64,000 bases of DNA from Pyrrhoderma lamaoense (lineage: Eukaryota; Basidiomycota; Agaricomycetes; Hymenochaetales; Hymenochaetaceae), in assembly GCA_002794735.1 (NCBI GenBank), contig NBAZ01000005.1, positions 1,364,001-1,428,000 of the forward strand, given 5' to 3'. The notes under the pieces were generated by a model, which ran no database searches, was not told the origin of the DNA, and saw only the letters and a program-made list of their open reading frames with translations. Both the position numbers and the translations under genes were made by a program. Shown piece after piece: positions 36,292 to 49,117 of the stretch. Each line of letters opens with the position of its first letter. Positions within the stretch are counted from its first letter, which is position 1.

Positions 36292-37780
36292 GGTGGTTGC
36301 CCTAGGAAGAGTAGGACGAACGTTGAACAAGGAGGATAGTCTGCTTATGAAGAAACATGCGGACGTCTCACGGGAGATATGATAAGGTTCACTTCTGGGC
36401 GCGCCAATGTACCTTTGTCCTCTAATAGGACATGAACGACGCGGTCAAATTCATCTCCACAAGTCAACGTTGATGTTTGGCTATACTGGTATTGTTTTGT
36501 TAATTCACACAGGAATACTAGGGAAAAAATCGAACCCATGAATCATGTATTAACCTCGAGACATGGTAAAGGTCGTTATTATGATTCATGCACATACTGC
36601 ATGTAGCAGTATGGAGATATGTAACTGACTAACCACCTAATCCCCATTTGTCACTGCATAGCTCTCCTAGTTACTGAGTTAGCATATGTAACCTACCGTT
36701 AGTCATATTTGATTATTACATAATATATCCGTTTTGTTATCAGTTATCTAGCCACAGAAAATTAGGCTTTAACATCATATCGGTGCACTGGCACGTTCTC
36801 CTGCTCGGTATATGTAATTGTTTATTCCCGTATCTTTTATGGTATAGTCGGAATTTCTTATTGTTTCTCGTCGTGAGTACATATCTTTTTTCCATGAATT
36901 AATTTATTTTTCGCGAAGGGAAAAAGGCTGAAAATGTGTTCAAGTATAGAATATATTTTACTGCATGCATTTAATACAGGGTACCGGATCTACACATAAA
37001 CATAGACAAGTAAAAGTAATCACTGGGAAAATAGTGGGACTTTATCCTCATGTACAGAGACAACGTGTTGCATCTGCTCGGACAACGCCAGGTCATCTGG
37101 CCCAAATTCTCAGGCTGACGGTTCATGTTAACTTAGTTTTCTTTCGCAAGTAAAGTCAATGGTAGGTACCGACGACACAATCTAGTCAGTATCCAGTCTC
37201 TAGCCAAGCAACAATATTTTTTTCCGATCCAGGCTTCGAGCGTAAGCACCTGGTAACCGTTGTTGTCATGAGTTCTATGACAGTCATATGAAATATTATA
37301 TCATATCAGCTCATATAAGGAGTGATAAAAACACCGCATCTTCGACTTATGTCGCTTGGACAGAACGGCCACTATGCTATTACCTATCCACCCCCCTCAG
37401 TCTTATTGAGCATAAACCACACTCTCGGGAGAAGCAATTCATGTAAGTTTTTTTCTCATCTTTTTCTATATCATACCACAATATTTATTTTTTTCAGTTT
37501 ATCTTCTCACGAAGAGTGTTTTTCAAGCAGCATGGTATCGACAAACCTTCATAGCAGCTGAAGTGATTCCCATTCTCGTTGAATATTCGGAATGAATATA
37601 TGTATACCTAATTTCGAGGATGTCAGGCTTTTCGTCGGTGAGTTGTAAGGGCTTGTCGTCCTTATACCTCGGGAAAGGAAATTAAACAAGGAACATTGTC
37701 GGTTCCCAGCGAAATGAACGTTCGAAGTAGTACTTAACCCACTCTGCAGTTCTATGGGCGCCCTCTCAAGGTCCAACATA
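36292..37780. other. Intergenic between divergent genes
   Basis: About 1.5 kb of AT-rich sequence holding the promoters of the MFS transporter and the GH5 gene. A small frame at 37322-37561 has no recognisable motif. Confidence 0.45.
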
Positions 37781-39567
37781 ATGAAGCTGAATATGGCAGC
37801 ATCCGCTTTGTTCGCTTTGATCATTGCTTCTTTTTCTCTTGCATCACCAACTGCGACTTCAACGTCAGCGGCGGCAGCAGCAGAGGACTGTGCAGACGAC
37901 ACTAAGTTTAGCTACTTTGGTGTGAACGAGTCTGGTGCAGAATTTGGAAATAATGTGATACCGGGTACACTTGGTACCGATTATACTTGGCCGTCGCCTT
38001 CAAGTATCGATGTAACTCTATTTCATAGATTTGGAAACATGTCCAGAGACCATCTAACTAAACCTTTATCATACAACCTAGTTCTTTGTCGAAAAGGGTT
38101 TCAATACTTTCCGCGTTCCATTCTTGATGGAGCGTTTGAGTCCACCTTCTACCGGGCTTACCGGATCCTTCGACGCTACATATCTCAACGGACTGAAAAC
38201 GGTACATATTTTACTTGAACTTTGAGTATGTGGTACTTATACATCCATAAAAGACTATCGATTATATTACAGGAAAAGGTGCTTATGCGCTTCTCGACCG
38301 TACGTACTAATTGCATTCGGCTCTTATAACCTGTCATTCGAGCCTTATCCGAGACATATTCTCCTTATTTGACAGCTCACAATTTCATGATTTACAACGG
38401 AGCGACTATATCAAGTACTTCTGAGTAGGAATCCCTTTATATTTATATATATAATATAAGATAAACGCGGGAATGGCTGATCAATTTTTGTTACAGCTTT
38501 GGAACTTGTCAGTTGAAATTTCAATTTTCGGTTGTTATCTATTGATGGGATTTTATTCCAGGGTGGAAGAATTTAGCAAACGAGTTTGTAGGTTTAGAAC
38601 CGTGCTTTCTTTCTTTTCTTTTTCTGGGTCCGACTCTGATACTTCCCGCGATCTAGAAATCCGACAGTAATGTTGTCTTTGATATCATGAATGAACCCCA
38701 TGACATTCCCGCGGCAACAGTTCTCGATCTTGTAAGCAGCATAAGGCGTTCTTAAAAGACGCCCATTGAAAAAAAAGATGCTTTGATACAGAGCCAGGCT
38801 GCAATAAATGGCATCCGGGATTCTGGCGCTACGAGTCAGCTTATTCTTGTTGAAGGCACGAGCTGGACTGGAGCATGGAGTGCGTGAACGATCTACTAGA
38901 TATACCTACGAGGGAACGGGCACCCTTTATGGATGATCTCCCTCAGGCGGGAGAAACGAAGACTGACTCTTATCTTACAGCTTGGATCTCGTCGGGGAAC
39001 GGTGATGTTTTCGGAGCGATCAGCGATCCTAACAATAACACTGCCATAGGTAAGCCGGAGTATAACCTGAAAAAAAAACAATGCGTATTTTAATCGCAAA
39101 CTTGTTAAAAGAGATGCACCAATACCTCGACTCAGATGGTTCGGGTACTTCGGGAACTTGTGTTTCTTCTACGATCGGAGCAGAACGCATTGCCGATGCT
39201 ACGACTTGGTTGCAGAACAACGGTCTCAAGGGCTTCCTGGGTGAAATTGGTGCAGGGTCTAATGGTGCGCACTTTCTCCATTATGAACGTTCTTTTTCTG
39301 CACGAGACGAACCTCCGTCATTCCTTCTAGCCGACTGTATCAGTGCCGTTCAGGGAGCTCTTTGCGCAATGCAGCAATCTGGGGTGTGGATCGGCGCACT
39401 TTGGTGGGCCGCAGGTCCTTGGTGGGGAAATGTAAGTTCTTGTAAAATACAGTGCTGGTTTCGTATCATTGATACCTTAAGTTCATCAGTACTTCCAATC
39501 GATTGAACCCCCTAACGGCCCGGCCATTGCTGAGATTCTTCCTCAAGCTCTGATGCCTTTCTTGTAA
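37781..39567 (+). CDS. Secreted GH5 endo-beta-1,4-glucanase
   Basis: Endoglucanase of glycoside hydrolase family 5 (subfamily 5-like) that cleaves internal beta-1,4-glucan bonds outside the cell. Start 37781 gives a signal peptide (MKLNMAASALFALIIASFSLASP); an in-frame ATG at 37754 would extend it and is less likely. Twelve exons: 37781-38011, 38082-38201, 38254-38299, 38376-38424, 38497-38507, 38562-38587, 38657-38731, 38792-38880, 38981-39049, 39112-39264, 39331-39432 and 39490-39567. Blocks in order: YFGVNESGAEFG, GFNTFRVPFLMERL, KGAYALLDPHNFM, the acid/base Glu in FDIMNEPHD, LVEGTSWTGAW, AIEMHQYLDSDGSG and the nucleophile Glu in LGEIGAGSN. It ends YFQSIEPPNGPAIAEI. There is no cellulose-binding module. 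The frame is clean, with an 11-nt micro-exon at 38497. Confidence 0.94.
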
Positions 39568-39927
39568 AGAGGTTCTCGAGCTAACTAACTAGCGATCCTT
39601 TCGGATAGTCATGCCGCCTTTTTGTTTACTTCAAACAATATAACTTCCTGTCTTCCTTCGTTGTCTATTCTCTAAGGCTAATAACACCTCTTGAGCATAA
39701 TATGGTGCGCGGAGATCTTTCTTTCGCGGGTATCGCACGCCTCAAAATGATTCACGGAAGCACGAGTATCAAATGCTAATTGACTACCATCCGAAATCCG
39801 ATCTTCGATGATTAAATGGTACATATCAATGTAGAATACACATATTATACTTACCTCATGCAAACGGATATAAGTAATATAAAATCAGAATCTCCATATC
39901 ATCTTCTTAAGAAGTAACCCTGATCAT

Positions 39928-39943
39928 AACAACAACAACAACA
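39928..39943. repeat. (AAC)n microsatellite
   Basis: Five consecutive AAC units in an intergenic stretch. Confidence 0.8.
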
Positions 39944-40393
39944 AAAATTAATATGCGGAGGTAATTTTATTATTTATTTGAATATTTTTTATATATATGT
40001 GCCCCCCTACAGAAATAAAATACGAGAGGTCATTATGCGCTCACAACACTGTTTTGTGTAACCTAAATGGAACCACAGTCATGAAAGTTCTATTTGTGCT
40101 TGTGTAGCAATGTGTTGCTGTTTTACGTAGTTGGGATCGAGCTCGTGGGTAACGTAACTTAGTCACTTGCGGCCGATAATGGATAGAGTCCGGAACAAAA
40201 ACTGGTATACTTTTACTCCTCTATCGATGATGATTTTTTCATTAATATTCTCTATATCCTGGGAGTCCATACATCACTATCAGATGCTACCTCTGTGCGC
40301 GGAAGTCACAAAAAAATAAAAAAACAATTTCGGGTTGCTCTTCCCCCCTCCCGTAATTGCCACTATATTTTTCTTTCTTTTCATAAACTTGAG

Positions 40394-40417
40394 TTTTCTC
40401 TTTCTCTCTCTCTCTCC
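40394..40417. repeat. CT-rich microsatellite
   Basis: Run of TTTTCTCTTTCTCTCTCTCTC in intergenic sequence, with a purine-rich A/G tract further on (about 40655-40690). Confidence 0.75.
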
Positions 40418-41154
40418 ATTTTGGTCGGATTACCCGAAGAAAAAGCATGGACTCGGTGTTTATTAATTTTGTAAAGTTCAATATATCGGTGAGTCTTGAT
40501 AAGAACAAGGCTTATAATGTCTTCATCTAACAGATGCACGTATGACACATTGAATTGAAAGTTGTAACAAAACATGGCTTGTTACTTTCCCGGCTTCGGG
40601 CTCCCTGAATATTATAAAGGCAAAACATTTTTAGAGGGGGGAAGGGCGCATAGTAAAGAGGAAAAAAAAAGAAGAGGAAGACGAGAACTAAACGAGAGAC
40701 TTCGCGGAGTGAGCTACGGATGAGTAAAAAAGGACTGGAAAGGGTTTTTTTTTGTTATATAATTAGGGAAGTTCAATTAAATTGATATCAGCTCCCAATT
40801 AGGCTTTGCAATGATAAAAGGGAAATGTATTTGAGAATGATATTCCTTTTCGCTTATACAAACAATGACACTTTAGCGTTAAAACTTTCCCTTGACCAGG
40901 TAATGGGGACCAGGGGCCGTTTCATCAGATCCCGTCACAGATGTAATGGCTTGTCTAAAGCGCGAAACTCACACGTACTGACGCCGCGATTCCTGGTGAA
41001 TTCTTTAAAGAAATCGGACGTCGGCTTACAACTTGGTTCATAAAAAAAATTAAATGAGAAAAAACCTTTTAGATGTCCAAATTTGAGGTTTAAAGCCTTT
41101 CAATTATTTTTCTTTGTTGTCTAGTGTGTTCGCACATTTGAGCCACCTAATTAA

Positions 41155-41162
41155 TATAAATA
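41155..41162 (+). promoter_or_regulatory. TATA box of the Zn2Cys6 gene
   Basis: TATAAATA about 95 bases upstream of the ATG at 41254. The intervening leader is rich in CA and AACAC, like fungal 5' leaders. Confidence 0.55.
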
Positions 41163-41253
41163 CAGCACCCCCTCCGAGCAGAATCTACAGCAAAACACAA
41201 AAACATTCGAGCTTCATACCAATTCTCATATTACACCAACACTCTAACTTACA

Positions 41254-41652
41254 ATGCCATCTACTGTAGCTGAAGTACAAACTCTTCATACTCTTTCACC
41301 AAACTGCGACTCATTGCTCATATTATAGACAAAGCGCGTATACTTCACTGCTAGCCTTAGCGATGATGATGATATGCCCGAGCAAGTGTTCCGTGTACCA
41401 CGACGCACTCCAGTAGCCTGCCAATTTTGCAGAGGTTGGCTCCTTTTTGTCTTCCATGATCACTACTTCGATTGACTGACGTCTTCAAAATAAAGGGAGA
41501 AAGTTGAAATGCGACGGTAGAAATATCTGTTCTAACTGTGTTCGCCGTTCTCTAGCATGCTCCTATGTCCCTGTGTAAGCTTTAAAGTTAATTGGTAATT
41601 AGAGGAGATCTATTCTTACTCAATCCATTGCCATTATAGATCTAAAAACTAA
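41254..41652 (+). CDS. Stand-alone Zn(II)2Cys6 zinc-cluster protein
   Basis: Short four-exon gene of about 71 residues: 41254-41274, 41329-41434, 41496-41574 and 41640-41652. An acidic stretch (SDDDDMPEQVF) precedes a complete binuclear cluster: RRTPVACQFCRGRKLKCDG, then CSNCVRRSLACSYVPV. All six cysteines keep the family spacing (CxxC x6 C x5-6 CxxC x6 C). Right after the cluster the frame meets a stop in the last exon, and I find no dimerisation coiled coil or fungal-specific TF domain downstream. It would bind CGG-type DNA or act as a competitor of a full-length factor, by inference. The last exon could instead be missed splicing into a longer protein, but no downstream frame supports this. 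Confidence 0.75.
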
Positions 41653-43173
41653 GGTCAAAAACGGTTAATAAAGGGGGCTTTTCTTTTCTGCTGTTTATTC
41701 TCCAAAGGGTGTATACTTCCTGCTATCTGTTTTATTAGAATTGTTATATGTTCCTATTTCTGTATTACTATAATATAATATTTCCTACCTTTACTCTTAA
41801 TTCTGCAGTGGAGCGTGGTTCTTCTGAGTTACAAATTTGTGTTCGTCAGTTTGATATTATCGATTATTTGTAGGTTGAGATGTTAGCATGTTCAGATCTA
41901 GGATGGTATCCAAAAAGAAGTGTGATGTTGCTACATTCATCCGTTCAAGTCGTCGACTCAAATGAAGGGACTTATAGAAGAACGTTAATTCATTTGGTAT
42001 TGTCCCAGAAGCGATGAAGGCGACGGCAATTCAAAGTCAGCTCTAAACGTCAATGTGTATTTGTAAAACGGTCGTTGTTATTTTTGAGCACAAGGGGCAA
42101 ATTAATTAGGAGAGCCCAGATATGAAAAGACGCCTGTTTTGAGACCGAGAGAGGCAGTTTGCAACAGTCAGGATGGTTCGTCGAGGTCACGAAGCAGAGA
42201 TGGCAATGGCGTAGGAGAGCAAGTGCTTCCGATTCCGCTCAGTCAACTGCCCGTGCGAGGTTAATCGCTCCGACATTCCCCGGCGTCACTAATGGGGTCT
42301 TGACAACCTCAGCAACGCGGCAGTGGGAGGGAGTTGATGATTCGAAGAGGGTGGACATGTACGCAACAAGAACCCAGAACGGAAGATGCTTAGTTATGGC
42401 GGAGTTAGCTGAGTAATGACTGAGCCCGTAACTCAATTTCCTTGCCATCAAATACATTACATCTTCTCCAACGTAACTCAGTCTAGTACATGTTCGTGGA
42501 AAGAAAATGAGTAGGCAGGAAAGAGAAAAGAACGGAACGCTCCGAACGGGATGCAACACGAGAGAGTAACGCGGATCTCAAGCATGGAATTTTTTATTTT
42601 ACTGCCGAATGAACATATGTGCGATAGTCGCTCCCTATATCCCGTTAAAACATCATCGAAACAGGTACTCGCCGACAAATATCTTTTGGCGGACATACTT
42701 CCGTTCAGGCCACAGAACTCTGATGTCAGACAAGCTGGTGGGTCCGATACATGAGATCAATCCCGACTCTAAGAGAAAAGTGGATTTTTTGGAAAAAAGA
42801 AAAATTATTATAGTTAAAAACTTAGATTTCATTACGGCACTTGCAGACGGCGACAATCATCCGGGTTCACAACTCGATGGGATAATAATATGAGATCGAG
42901 GACGTCAATCGGATGCTTATAATTTATTGTATTTTATTTTGAATATAACTAACCATAGCTCGGAATACACTGAAAGTCTATATCTTTCCATATTCCGTCA
43001 GAGTCAGAATCCATCACTTTTGGGAGGGATCTCCGGTAGTATACAAGGCGACAATCAATGTGAGATGCAGGTTCCGTATGCAAGGGGGTGGCGGTAAGCT
43101 CAGAAATTCTGGAAACTATAAGCGAACAACCCAAACGCCATCGGTGACGGCAAAGCCCAACATCCCCAGAATG

Positions 43174-43198
43174 ACACACATACACACACAGAGAGAGA
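43174..43198. repeat. (CA)n/(GA)n compound microsatellite
   Basis: ACACACATACACACACAGAGAGAG in intergenic sequence. Confidence 0.75.
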
Positions 43199-43454
43199 AA
43201 TTTCACGGAATAACGGAGGGATGGGATTCTATCGTCATTTGTAGATCAAGTTCAGTGCAACACTTTACTCCCCTTCCCCCCCTGTGCTCGACGCTACCCA
43301 AGTTTGAACTTTGGCAAATCAGGGTGTAAAGACGAAACTCAAATGAGGACGAGGGATTCAGGTCAGCGAAGCAGAATACGCCAAACAACGGAAGTATTCC
43401 CATGCATAATCCACGCGTCGGGGTGAACAGTAACCGTGCATAGAATCCCTGACT

Positions 43455-43463
43455 CCCCCCCCC
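43455..43463. repeat. Run of nine C
   Basis: The longest G/C homopolymer that I noticed in the window, outside genes. Its true length may be uncertain given the likely homopolymer undercalling elsewhere. Confidence 0.7.
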
Positions 43464-44126
43464 TTCAATTACGAGCGACGATCAACAGATTAGGATTTAG
43501 AATCCATATTTGAGGTAGAGACACTGAGGCTCTTATACTGATTCTCGAGAAGATTGGAAGATCGTACTTTCCGCCGGATTACTGTAGTCATTATTCCTTT
43601 TTTTTCTCACAATGAAGGCGCGAGCCACACGCGGGAAATTCAAGTTGGAATTGGTGTTTGCCTTGAGGTAGAAAGTTTTTCTGTACTATCAACATTTTGA
43701 CTGGTAGTGACTGTCTTGAAGTGATGAAAACACTCAGAACATCTCCTGAAACACAGAAGAGATGAATTTTTTTGACTGGAATTTGTAGTTCGGCCAGAAT
43801 GCGAAGAAAATGCACTGTAAAATGTGGCAGATCCAATTCAGATATGACCCCAATTATTCGATTACAAGTTTTGCGAGCGCCCTCATGAGCTAGGTTCAGG
43901 TCATCCTTGCCCCGGTCATCTGGATAGACAAATAAAAAGGTCAGGTATTGTCTTTCATAATAAAAAGATAAGAATGAGATAGTCAACCATAAATAGATAG
44001 TAGACGATCCTCGAAGGGACGTCAGTATGATCGCAGAACAATAACTGAATTAAAAACTATACAGTACATCAAATAGTATCTCTCCAATACAGGTCTATTC
44101 GAAGATTAAGAATGACAGAAAGGGGT

Positions 44127-47100
44127 CTAAGCAACAGCAGGACAACCCGCGCACATTCCTGGAACGCAACCCCAGCAGCTTATGACGCCAACACCAAATG
44201 TTCTCAGAATAAGAGAAACAACACTCATAACCCCCTCACCGAGCACAAATCCACTTGCGATGACAATGAGGCTGATATCGCTCATACTGCTAGGGTCTCG
44301 TCCTTCAGCACGGGCACGAGCGGCAAGTTTCCTATGATAGACTAGCTCCAGCACGCCACCGAGAAGCCGAGCGATGCTGAACGCGGGTGTATTGAGGAAG
44401 CCAATTGCAAATGCGACACCAGAGGGGAGCCAGCGTGTATAATGCGCACTTCGTTTGTGCGTCTTTAGGAAGGAAATCGCGGCAAAAAGGAGTGCAAATG
44501 CAAGCATGAAGGTGCCACTCTTTGGTGGAAGGTGACCATTCCCTAAGTAGAACAGCTTCCAATGAGAATCAGCTTCTCAAATGATTGAAAATCCTAACTC
44601 ACTGAGGAGTCGAGCAAGACTAAGCCAAACATATGCAGTCGGGGCAGGGAAAGTAGGTCCGGGAATCGGATAAGCACGAGTATACAGGCTGTAAGCTGTC
44701 GCGGTCACTACAATGCTGACACCAGAACCAATGAGTTGGCCATAAAACTGAGCCCGCGGTGAAGCATGTAAGAGATGTCCTGTCTTTAGATCCTGCATGA
44801 GGTCACCCGCTCTGAATTGACCAAAAAACGTTAGAACAGTTAGTCGGGTGGTCGCGAAGTGAACATATGGAATTATCCGCACTGTTGAGCACCAGCCTCT
44901 GCTACTCCGCCGGCGATGATATTCGCAACCACATTCCCGGGTTGGATGAACGCGAATAACAATTGACTGATCTTCCCTAGTCCACTGACAGGATTCAAGT
45001 CGGTCTCTCCCAGAGCGCGGACGCTAAACAGTGTTCGGGCAGTCTATTAATCGTCTTTAGGATGGTATAATCATTAAAAGAGTTGCGCACCCTAGCAAGC
45101 TTAAAACGCCACCCATCAAAAAGCCAATGATGGATGCCCACGGTTTGATACCATCATTTCCGAATACGACCCAAACAAGTAATGTTCCAAAAATGATGGA
45201 AAAAGTCAAGCCGCACATGACCCACTTTACAGGAACAAGGCGATCTGCAGTTTCTGGATCCTTAGAGTTATTACCGTCATCATCATCAACATCCAGACCA
45301 TCATCGGAGTCTGGGGAGCCGGGAAAGTTAGATGATAATGGGAACAAGGGAGTTGAATAACGCCTTTTCTTTTTCGAAAAGTCATGATCATCTTTGAAAT
45401 GAATTCGCGGACTATAGGAAGCAATGAGATGACGCTGTCCGATACCATGATCGCTAGAGCGATCCATAGGATCCAACCGCGAGCTCCATAAGTCATATCT
45501 TAGGGTTAGAATTAATTAATTAGCAAATTCATGAACTAAGAACTGTATTGACTAGGATAGGATAAACACTAACCTTGAACAGGCGCCGGGGCCCAGCCCA
45601 TCAATTTAGAAAAGGGGGAGAGCACGGCCCACCCGACAATCATCCCCTTATTAAAATCGAAGAGTTCAGCGCTTGATGTTCCCTAGTATAATGAAAAGTA
45701 GTTCTCACAAGGCTCATACTCATTGCTGTCGGGAAACCCATGATAACTCCTTGTCCCACATACGAAAGACTGGGAGTGAAAGACCAAAGCCAATTCTGTG
45801 CGAGATTTCTACCGAATAATGGAACTGAGAATACAACAGGGAAGAAATATGCAAGAAGCTAGGAGATATTTGTTTAGCATGAAGGGTTTCCCTGTAACTC
45901 ATAATCGATAAGTCGAAACAAAATTAACTCACTGTCAAAAAGGCCGATGCAGCAAAACTTCTGCCTAATGCTACCCAACCTTCCTGGCGAACAGTAGCGC
46001 GTTCATCTTCTTCTTCAAGCTCATCATCTGCACTGTTGAGATCAGTTTCTTCCGTAGGCACACCTTCCGCTTCAGATTGAACAACCCTATATCCCCTTCT
46101 TCTTCGTAGCGAATCTCTTGTCCCTCCGGTGGTAAGGGGAGGAATATCGTGGAGGACAGATATAAGTTGAGCAGTTGCAGTTCCTGAGGGAAATGCAAGC
46201 TCTTCTTCAATGATCTGCGATGATCGATGTTCCTAACCTCAGAAACACGTAGTCGAAAGAGAATCACTGGCACGTACTACTTGTTTTCGGATAGGAGGAG
46301 ATAGGAAGACACTGGATAAAGCAATTAAGAGTGGGTTGGGGGTGCCTATGCTACTTGGTTTAGCTCACCCGAAGAAGGCTACAGCACACGACCATAAAAC
46401 AGCGTTCATCCAACTCAATGAAATGGGATGCGACCCATCTCTATCATAGTCTAGCACAGCTAATGCAGGAAGGATACCTACAAAACCGGCTGCCAGAGGC
46501 ATCTAAACGAACGAGTTAATGTTTAGCTAAGCTTGGGGCTTATAGAAATTGCTAAGCACTTTTACTCACCGTTCCTGTAGCCGTTGCTGTAGTCTGTAAT
46601 ACGACATTCTCTTGAGGTGATATCGGCGTCGGAAGGAGTCGAGAAATGAGGTATCCAAGTAACGCAGACTGAAGAGACATCCTGAGTAGCAAAAGGTTAA
46701 CAGATAGATGTTAATATAAGTAATTTATTCAGCCGTTGAATACGTTTCTGTCAAAGAACATTGCGCACAAAACTTGGGGAAACAAGAAAATATGTGTAGA
46801 CAAGTATTGATTAAGCAAAGAGTACTCACATACTAATCCAGCCTGTTTGCAGACCAAAGTACAGGTTTGTGAAACAGAGGAGACATCCTATGATGAGTCC
46901 AAGAACTACCGCGCGAAACTAGTGATAGTTTGCAAAACCAAGAGATACAAAGACGGTTGGGAAATATATCATTGATTTCGAGAGGTGAGAAAAATGCGGA
47001 TTGTGAAGGAGGAGATACTGACTGTGAACTCTGGGCGCACTGACCCTGTGTCGAACTCAGGTGCCAAAAGTCTAGAATAGTAAAAAATACATAATTTGTA

Positions 47101-47155
47101 TTATTACACGCCTTCGGGACGCGTTTTGGTAGTCGAGATCAATTACCTTTTCCAT
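44127..47155 (-). CDS. OPT-family transporter, yellow-stripe-like
   Basis: Multi-pass membrane transporter of the oligopeptide transporter superfamily, YSL branch (peptide or metal-chelate uptake). Start ATG 47155; the first intron joins DLDYQNA to LLAPEFDTGSVRPEFTV. Family blocks: FRAVVLGLIIGCLLCFTNLYFGLQTGWISM, the conserved SLQSALLGYL, PQENVVLQTTATATGTMPLAAGFVG, the diagnostic GDLMQDLKTGHLL followed by PRAQFYGQLIGS, and C-terminal LPSGVAFAIGFLNTPAFS. A central acidic loop (DDGLDVDDDDGNN) is cytosolic. As written one base is missing near 45361-45378, where REFISKMIMTFRKRK must continue into RYSTPLFPLSS. Otherwise the exons are in phase. The substrate is unknown. Confidence 0.88.
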
Positions 47156-47713
47156 TTCTGCAGCATATCAGCCTCCGGCCAGTTGCCGTGGCAGTTGGGA
47201 GACAAGCTTAGAGTTGAGTGGGGCGGATTTTATCTGTGGTATCGTCCAGCTCCAGGCCTGGCGCCGCACCGCGACACGCCGATACGGGTCAGTCGATGCT
47301 GTATCAGCTTATGAATCAGCGTATTACTTAGCCCTTTATTCTTAGTCACTTAATGAGAAAGTATTTATCTCACATATCGCTACACATCTCGTAAGATACG
47401 AAACTAGCACCTCGCCTTATGGGCTGCAGTGCCTACTCATCAGGTAGAAATATCTATATATGTCAAGGGGCAAAGATAATTTGCTGCGAAAAATTGGCGC
47501 AGTTAGCATGGAGGGAGGTCACGGAATAACAACAGTTGCAAACGTAATAGCAAGTACAAGGAAGATATATATGCTGTGATGAACAAGAGATTGCGGATGA
47601 GAACATTAGTCGGGGTACGAGGGTCACAAAAAGTGGAAAGGAGGCAGTAAAAAGACCACTGAATAGTAAACATCCCACAAATAAGGATATGTGGGTACGC
47701 ATTGTACAAAATG
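47156..47713. other. Intergenic
   Basis: About 560 bases between the OPT start and the Med19 stop. No gene seen. Confidence 0.5.
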
Positions 47714-49117
47714 CTAGACTCCTTGAGGGGTAGGTTGTTGTTGAGGTATGCTCGGCAGACCAGACTGATGTCCGTCCTGTTTAGATAAAATTATTATCAG
47801 CTCAATGTCATAGAAAATTATGTTATAGAGATTTTTTTAATTAAAAATATAAATAAGAAAGAAAGAAGGATATATGAATTCATTATAACTTACCGTTCGC
47901 GGTCTCTTCATTGGTCTTGAGACTCCCGTTTTCGCACCACCACTACCTGGAGGTGCCCATTTCATCCCCGATCCATCTTCCTCTAGCTCTCTCTTCTTCG
48001 CACGGCTTCCTGGCCGAGGTATTGGGGTTGCTGAGCGAGGTCCGTTCACAACTTGAATATTTGTTGTTATCGTTGGAGGCCCGGGCCCAAGTCCTGTGGC
48101 ACCTTGTGGCTTGGGTGTGCTTATTCCAGCCGATGCAGGTGTTTGAGGATGAAGACCAACTGGTGCTCCGGGTGTTGCAATCGCCGTTCCAGGTGGAGGA
48201 ACCCCAGCCTGTGCGGCCTGTGCCTTTGCACGTTTTCTGTGCTCCTTCCGTCTCTTTCTATCCTCTCGTGCCTGAGCAGACTCTGCAACAAGTGCATGTA
48301 TATTCCACTGATTGAATATTCGAAAGTAATTGTTAAGTACGTATCGTATGGAACAGGTTATTGGTACATACGTCTTTTAGGCCTTCCAGCCTGACTGAGA
48401 AAGCTTCTCGTAGGGTTCTTGGGTCAAATTTCGTTATCTGAATCTTCTGTTTTGGGGGAACAAGCATCATAGTTTGTAAATAATCGTCCTTCTTTAGTGA
48501 ATGTTTCCCTATCGGATAAATTTAGTTTCAAAATTTAGATTAGAAAGCGACCTCAAGACCGTGCCTACCTGGAATCGCTTTTATGAGGTGCTTATAGCTA
48601 TTCTTTAACTTTTTGTCTCCCTTCTCCCCTTCTTCGTCATTATCATCCCCGTCGCCACCATCGCCTGCAGCGGGAGTTTGAGGTACGTTGGGTGTACCAG
48701 GGGCTTGGAGAGGAAATTCTCGACCTTTTCCCTTGTCAAAGGGACCAGTGGTCGGTGATTTAGATGCCACAGTCACTGCAGCTTGTTGTCCCGCTTGATC
48801 TTGGCTACCAGCTGGATGTACATACGGTCGTACATACTTGTCATAAGCTGGAAGAAGCTGGAAACGAGTTATAAGATCTTGAGTGCAGTCAAAGGGTGGT
48901 TTGCGTCTCGGTGGACCTATTTATTATTAAATGTAAGTTCCGATAGGTCATTAGATGTTTCATAAGCTGTGTAAAAGAGTAGAAATAAAGTACCTGTAGG
49001 TGGAAGAAAGATATCGGGAATTGAATTACTTATGTCAGGCTGAGAAGAAGGTCCTGCTTGGGCGTTAACGCGTAAAGCATCGGTGTTGAGAGGCCTGTCA
49101 GTTTGAGCTCCGTCCAT
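47714..49117 (-). CDS. MED19: Mediator complex subunit 19 (Rox3)
   Basis: Head-module subunit of Mediator, which links activators to RNA polymerase II. Start ATG 49117 (MDGAQTDRPLNTDALRV), stop TAG 47714-47716. Five exons are inferred. The fungal Med19 core is clear: PPRRKPPFDCTQDLITRFQL, YDKYVRPYVH, LKNSYKHLIKAIPGKHSLKK, DDYLQTMMLVPPKQKIQITKF and the EAFSVRLEGLKDWNIHALV segment, where the last junction is spliced. A basic helix follows (REDRKRRKEHRKRAKAQ), then a Pro/Gly-rich tail with an NLS-like patch (RAKKREL; RPMKRPRT). The frame is clean. It shares a 274-base region of divergent starts with the I-BAR-like gene. Confidence 0.88.

Larger units (their letters stand above)
39568..41253. other. 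Gene-poor AT-rich gap
   Basis: About 1.7 kb without a supportable gene. It holds simple repeats and the promoter of the Zn2Cys6 gene. Confidence 0.45.
41653..44126. other. Gene-poor gap of 2.5 kb
   Basis: No protein I can support. Open frames at 42159-42416 (+), 42239-42559 (-) and 43591-43986 (-) have no recognisable motifs, and the first two overlap. Simple repeats are present at 43174-43198 and 43455-43463. Confidence 0.4.

Noticed and set aside
42159..42559. Overlapping open frames on both strands
   Set aside because: No motif, signal peptide or splice structure; likely chance frames in a gene-poor region.
43591..43986. Minus-strand frame of 131 codons
   Set aside because: Looks protein-like in places but matches nothing I know and lacks supporting exons.
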